Source of the DNA: a virus
IMG/VR virus record: IMGVR_UViG_3300025141_000047
Coordinates: 28,799 to 92,798 of that record
DNA: 64,000 nt
Strand: one strand, 5' to 3'
Part shown: positions 60,018 through 64,000 of the stretch, piece by piece
Layout: each line of letters opens with the position of its first letter
Position numbering within the stretch: position 1 is the first letter of the stretch
The notes under the pieces: generated by a model
What the model was told of the DNA's origin: nothing
Databases searched by the model: none
Seen by the model: the letters and a program-made list of their open reading frames with translations, nothing else
Made by a program: the position numbers and the translations under genes

Positions 60018-63000
60018 TCATGAATAATCCCTCAAACGGTTAAACAATGCAAAGGCTTCATCATTTGACATGGCGGGGTTATCGGACATACCCTGCCAAA
60101 ACTCAACGTCACGTGGAAACACCTTCATGAAATTATCATAAATCGCTTGTTGTTTTGGAGAGTTCTCAAACAAACTTCTATCAGGCATATTCGCCAGCAA
60201 TTCAGCAAGCCGTGTTGATTTAGGAAGAGGGTAAGAATCGTGCAATGCGCCTATTGTTTGGATGAAATCTGTGTTTGGGTTATCGTCTTGCGGGTTGAAC
60301 CATCTCGGACCACTTCTGTATTTTATCCCTGAGTCATCACTTTGACCACCTTCTCCGTAGTTGCTAACATAGTCTTCTTCACCAGTTCCTAAATCCATGA
60401 CTCTTTTTCCGTCTTCTGGCTGCATCCCTTCATCAGCCGCATAATTTGACCCTCGAACTCTAAAATTGGTCGGAAGTGTTCTTGGACCTCTCGCATCAGC
60501 AAACGGTAATTTTCCATTATTCCCGTAGGCCATTCCAATTGGATATTTGTTATTTGGATCAACTATGAATGGCATTGGATTAGGGAACAAGCCTATTGCT
60601 TCGTCATCGTTCCCAGGTGTATTGAACGTTCTTACCGAACTCACAGGGAGTATGGCTCTTTTTCCAGGGTTCAATGCGAGATAACGCATCAACGGATTAT
60701 CTCTCATACGGTCTTTTAATTCAAACAATCTATCTGGCCTATCTCTAAATCCGCCACTCCATTCTTTACCTGAGATTGAATCAAAACGTTCTTTGGCGGC
60801 TGCTATGTCCTCTTCGGTTGGATTGCCAGTTATCCTATTCCAAGTATCAACGGCTTCTTCATAGGATTGGTGGTATAGGTCTTTACCTGCGGCTTCTCTC
60901 TCGGCTTTTGTTTGAAAAGTCCATTGCTCATCCCTCATACTGGGGTGATCGTAAGCCATCTTCATATCAAGGTAAGGCTGGCGGTTTCGATTGTATGTAG
61001 CCATGTCTTCATCTGTCATTTCGTATTTTGATTGCAGTTCTCCTGGGTGTCGCTTGAATCGAGCAAATTTGCCTTCTTCATCAAACATAGGGGCGAACCC
61101 CTTCACGTAATGTGAAAAATCTATGTTGTCTTGGAGATTGATACCTTCTGGAGTTATCCCAAACAATTCTTCATATTGAGGATTTTCCCTCATGATTTCA
61201 TCAAAAGGCTGTCGAGAATATGGGCGGCGTAATCTTGTTGAATAAGGAAGAGGCTTACCTGTTTCAGCATCCAAAGGAACGTTGCCTCCCGCTTGAGGTC
61301 GGAAAACTCTTTCCGATACATATTTTGGCATACCATACACTGGGTCCATCTCAAATCCAACTGAACGTGTTGGCAAATCCTGTCCGAACATTTTCGCTGC
61401 CGCCTTATCTCTTGCATCATAAGTGTCTCCTTCTTTACGTGGCCTTAACATTGGTCCGTAAGGTCCATCATAACCGCCCGTTCCAACTCGCATTGTTGGC
61501 GAACCTCTAAGGTAAAACGATGTTAGAAGCGGCCTTCCCGTTTCGTCTAATCCAATGTTCGGACCTAATCTCGAAGACGCATCAAGTTGTAAAAATCTCA
61601 GCAATGGGTCATCCCATTCACCACCACCTATGTTGCTCATGCGTTTATTTTCGTCATACCGATCTCTCCCCGCTTCCATCGACAACTGCTTATATCGCCG
61701 CAACTCTTGATTCAAAGCATTGGCTAAACGCCCTTGCGGGGTATCGGGTCCGTATGTGGGTTTGAATTTATCAGGTTCCTCTCGGTTCTGTTGGGCAAAG
61801 TTCCTCGCCCATTCATGAACATTAACACCTTGTCTTTGAAGGAACTCACGGCCACGTGCTGTGTCTAATTCAGCGTTATTCCATGCCGCAGCCAAGTCAT
61901 CTGGAACGTTTTGACCTGCGAACTTGTGACCCGCCACATTATCACGGAACATATCTTGCCAAGTGTAGTCATCAAAGTATTCGTCATCAGGCCACCTTTT
62001 TCTCGGACCCGACGATACATCAGGGACTACATCGACTTTATCTTGCATGATCGCTCGGATTTTTCCTTCATCATCACCAAATCCAACTTCTCCCATCGGA
62101 GTCATTGGCGCAACTGGATAACCCATCGCTGCAAGTGCGTGGCTAAAGGCAATCGGCAATGTAGCCCCTGCGTTTAATTTGAAAACTTTGTTTGGATTGG
62201 CAGGGTTTTGATAAACGGCTTTTGTTCTCTTGTCAATGAATGGACCGCCCCGATGTGCAAATTGTCGCTGAGGCATAGCAGGGTCAAGTCTTTGCCCGTA
62301 AGTCCTCATCCATTCCATCTGTTCAGGAGTTATGTCGCCGCCCATTCCAATTGGGAAAGGCGGTATATCAGCCTTGATCAACAGTTCTTCATAAGAATTA
62401 ACTTCAATCACTTCTATTTTGGTGATGGAGTCCCACGCAACCTCAGCAGGATCGGAACTCGCAACGAACATATCATGGTCTTTATCCGCTTCCGAAAAAT
62501 CAGTTCCCATTGCCTGTTGCTTACAGGCGTTGTATTCCATCAAGGCTTGGCGAACCTGGTCTTTGCGAAGTTGCTCTTTGTCGCTATCATACTCATGGCC
62601 GCTTATATCCACATCACGTGGCAATGGGTCATGAGGGGGGTTATGTTTCCAAGTTGAGGCTATACGATCATATTCCTCTCGGCTTTCCCAATCAAGATCC
62701 CATATCTCAAGTTGCACCTCAACCCTTGATGCAAACTCTTCACAGTCCTTATCGGAATAAACGTCTTCCAATTCACGGTGCAATAGTTCCATGCCCCAAG
62801 TATCAATAGGAATGGCGTTGATGGTTTCTTTCAAAGAACGGCAACATTGACCTGCGCTTGCATCATAACCTGCTTTATCGGCATCATCACGCATCACATT
62901 TTCGAGTCCATCTTGTAATATCCGATTTGAAAGATCCGTAGCAGCCCTTTGCTGTGGCGATAATTCCTCATAAGGAACGTTCACCTTCCAGTTTGGTTCC

Positions 63001-63383
63001 TTAATGATAGAATCCCACGATCTGCGAAAATAGTCCTCCATTCCCTTTGGAGGCTTACCATACATTGCTTTCATTTTAGCACGTGCCGCAGCATCAGCAA
63101 CAAGACTTTCAGCCATCGCCTGTTCTATTTCATCCGAAGCATCACTGGTTTCGCAAAAACCATGTTCACCACCACATGAGCAAGGGCAACAGTCCTCCGC
63201 TTTATCGGGCATATTATGGCCTCTTAAACCACACTTCCAACAAGTTTCACAGCATTCCTCAGCCTCATGAGTTTCCTGATACCCTGTTGCACATTTGCCA
63301 CATTGAACCGTTCCATCATCATGTTCGATAAGAGGGTGTATTTTGGTGATAGAGTCCCAACTTGCATTGAAAATATCCACCAT
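60018..63383 (-). CDS. Large multi-tagged zinc-cluster protein, 1121 aa
   Basis: The ATG at 63383 is chosen, because it places the leader at the N-terminus (MVDIFNASWDSITK, F5, W9, K14); a longer reading reaches 63473. Two further copies stand at residues 119-128 (FRRSWDSIIK) and 315-322 (VAWDSITK). A Cys cluster fills residues 28-77 (CGKC, CCETCWKC, CCPCSCGG). Residues 380-470 look like the N-lobe of a kinase-like fold (KAVYQNPANPNKVFKLNAG), and the remaining 650 residues are unrecognised, rich in Pro, Gly, Arg and Asp. It is the first gene of the block. Function unknown; the three tags suggest a hub. Confidence 0.55.
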   Translation of the reverse strand: MVDIFNASWDSITKIHPLIEHDDGTVQCGKCATGYQETHEAEECCETCWKCGLRGHNMPDKAEDCCPCSCGGEHGFCETSDASDEIEQAMAESLVADAAARAKMKAMYGKPPKGMEDYFRRSWDSIIKEPNWKVNVPYEELSPQQRAATDLSNRILQDGLENVMRDDADKAGYDASAGQCCRSLKETINAIPIDTWGMELLHRELEDVYSDKDCEEFASRVEVQLEIWDLDWESREEYDRIASTWKHNPPHDPLPRDVDISGHEYDSDKEQLRKDQVRQALMEYNACKQQAMGTDFSEADKDHDMFVASSDPAEVAWDSITKIEVIEVNSYEELLIKADIPPFPIGMGGDITPEQMEWMRTYGQRLDPAMPQRQFAHRGGPFIDKRTKAVYQNPANPNKVFKLNAGATLPIAFSHALAAMGYPVAPMTPMGEVGFGDDEGKIRAIMQDKVDVVPDVSSGPRKRWPDDEYFDDYTWQDMFRDNVAGHKFAGQNVPDDLAAAWNNAELDTARGREFLQRQGVNVHEWARNFAQQNREEPDKFKPTYGPDTPQGRLANALNQELRRYKQLSMEAGRDRYDENKRMSNIGGGEWDDPLLRFLQLDASSRLGPNIGLDETGRPLLTSFYLRGSPTMRVGTGGYDGPYGPMLRPRKEGDTYDARDKAAAKMFGQDLPTRSVGFEMDPVYGMPKYVSERVFRPQAGGNVPLDAETGKPLPYSTRLRRPYSRQPFDEIMRENPQYEELFGITPEGINLQDNIDFSHYVKGFAPMFDEEGKFARFKRHPGELQSKYEMTDEDMATYNRNRQPYLDMKMAYDHPSMRDEQWTFQTKAEREAAGKDLYHQSYEEAVDTWNRITGNPTEEDIAAAKERFDSISGKEWSGGFRDRPDRLFELKDRMRDNPLMRYLALNPGKRAILPVSSVRTFNTPGNDDEAIGLFPNPMPFIVDPNNKYPIGMAYGNNGKLPFADARGPRTLPTNFRVRGSNYAADEGMQPEDGKRVMDLGTGEEDYVSNYGEGGQSDDSGIKYRSGPRWFNPQDDNPNTDFIQTIGALHDSYPLPKSTRLAELLANMPDRSLFENSPKQQAIYDNFMKVFPRDVEFWQGMSDNPAMSNDEAFALFNRLRDYS

Positions 63384-63405
63384 ATCTAACCGCATACGGC
63401 AGTTT

Positions 63406-63414
63406 GAAATAAAA
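63406..63414 (-). promoter_or_regulatory. TATA-like promoter for the accessory block, possible leaderless transcript
   Basis: The minus strand reads TTTTATTTC. Its centre is about 27 bases from the ATG at 63383, so the inferred transcription start would fall at or very near that ATG. The gene has no Shine-Dalgarno site, unlike most others here, which fits a leaderless message. Inferred only from sequence spacing. Confidence 0.4.
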
Positions 63415-63491
63415 CCATCCCAACTACTTGACATTCCTAACAACTTTTTCCCCAAATTTTTTCCTCGTAGCATCTGGGGTCAATGGCCGCC

Positions 63492-63509
63492 CCAACAAAA
63501 AAAAAAAAA
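63492..63509 (-). terminator. T13 run with GTTGG upstream of accessory block
   Basis: The plus strand reads CCAAC followed by thirteen A. On the minus strand this is a long T-run ahead of the start of the block. It could terminate transcription coming from the right. It is the third copy of the CCAAC-A(n) element, the others being at 53704 and 53766. Confidence 0.4.
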
Positions 63510-63560
63510 CATCTCCAGACTTACCCCGCACAGACAAAAAACGGGGGGCTGCGTGGCCTC

Positions 63561-63580
63561 ACTGGGTCGGCACACCCAGT
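63561..63580. repeat. Perfect hairpin ACTGGGT/ACCCAGT
   Basis: The sequence reads ACTGGGT-CGGCAC-ACCCAGT, 7 base pairs with a 6-base loop. The right arm is one copy of the ACACCCAGT repeat listed for this region. No U-run follows. It is a structured element of unknown function. Confidence 0.5.
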
Positions 63581-63901
63581 CCATAGGCTCTCAGTGATGC
63601 GTTCTGTGGTGATACGGGCGAGTCGCAGACTCGCCCCCCCTCGCTCAGTCGGTTGGCTCAGTGGATCGTGGCGTGGTCGGTGGTTCTGTGGCGATGCACC
63701 CAGTCATGCACCCAGTCTGCCCTTCACCTCGCTCAGTCTGTGGCGATAGGTGGCGTTCTGGCGGGTTCTGTGGCGTTATCTGCACACCCAGTCCGATACT
63801 CAGTCAAACACCCAGTTCAACGCTCATTTAGGCTCAATCTGTGGCGTTATCGGCGCATTTCGAGGCACACCCAGTCCAAAACCACGCTAAACACCCAGTC
63901 C
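63572..63901. repeat. Dispersed short repeats ACACCCAGTC and TCTGTGGCG in non-coding region
   Basis: The region from 63510 to the right edge holds no convincing gene. CACCCAGT-type copies are at 63572, 63696, 63708, 63784, 63808, 63867 and 63891, with CTCAGT variants between them. TCTGTGGCG/TGTGGTG copies are at 63603, 63685, 63737, 63767 and 63838, two of them extended to TCTGTGGCGTTATC. Spacing is irregular, so this is not a CRISPR array. It looks G+C-richer than the rest of the window. Iterons, a genome terminus or a mobile repeat cluster are possible. Confidence 0.6.
63616..63636. repeat. Perfect 9-base-pair hairpin
   Basis: GGGCGAGTC-GCA-GACTCGCCC is an exact inverted repeat with a 3-base loop, followed by a C-run. 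It lies between members of the short repeat families. On the plus strand no T-run follows, so it is not an ordinary terminator. It may mark an origin, a genome-end structure or a small structured RNA. Confidence 0.5.
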
Positions 63902-64000
63902 GACACCCAAAAACGCTGCATCCAGGCTCTATCGGGACAATTTATCGCAACACTTTGTCTTATTTCTCACCGATCTCAACAACACACCGAGCCTCACGGC

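Noticed and set aside
63572-63901. CRISPR array
   Set aside because: Repeats are only 8-14 bases, irregularly spaced and of two mixed families; no cas genes are near.

Overview
The window is most of the structural half, plus an accessory block, of a tailed double-stranded DNA virus (Caudoviricetes type, HK97-like head). Recognisable parts are a large terminase, a portal, an HK97-type prohead protease fused to a scaffold, a major capsid protein, a tape measure protein and a tail assembly chaperone with a textbook -1 frameshift site. The host is not proven. I favour a marine euryarchaeal host (a virus resembling those of Marine Group II), because zinc ribbons are common in the proteins, TATA-like boxes stand about 26 bases before the inferred transcript starts, T-runs look like terminators, and an archaeal-style ribbon-helix-helix regulator is present. 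Strong Shine-Dalgarno sites are also frequent, and a bacterial host is not excluded.

Almost everything reads leftward, in long runs of genes overlapping by ATGA or TAATG. From right to left in transcription order: 64000-63384 is non-coding, with short G+C-rich repeats and two hairpins. 63383-44765 is an accessory or effector block. 44256-44768 is the only rightward gene. 44175-40481 holds a ribbon-helix-helix gene, three small membrane proteins and a P-loop GTPase. 40458-32682 holds a zinc-finger protein (candidate small terminase) and large low-complexity proteins. 32672-20177 is the head module (terminase, portal, several accessory head proteins, protease/scaffold, capsid). 20145-9437 is the connector and tail module. 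9435-1 encodes three very large tail-tip or adhesin-like proteins, the last cut by the window edge.

The most interesting feature is in the accessory block. At least fourteen otherwise unrelated proteins begin with the same short amphipathic peptide, roughly M-x(2,3)-F-[DE]-x-[AS]-W-x-[LS]-[LIM]-x-K. Behind it sit enzymes that look like host-takeover factors: four ADP-ribosyltransferase-like proteins, four HExxH metalloprotease-like proteins, a kinase-like protein, an adenine and a cytosine DNA methyltransferase, a GP88-family protein and a helix-turn-helix protein. Extra internal copies occur in the 1121-residue protein at 60018-63383, in an ART-like protein, in one protease, and in two proteins of the structural region. 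My inference is that this is a capsid-targeting or cargo-loading tag, comparable in logic to the capsid-targeting sequence of T4 internal proteins such as Alt, which would load an enzyme payload into the virion for delivery with the DNA. An untagged HMG-CoA lyase lies in the middle of the block.

No tRNA, rRNA, CRISPR array, integrase or replication gene was seen.
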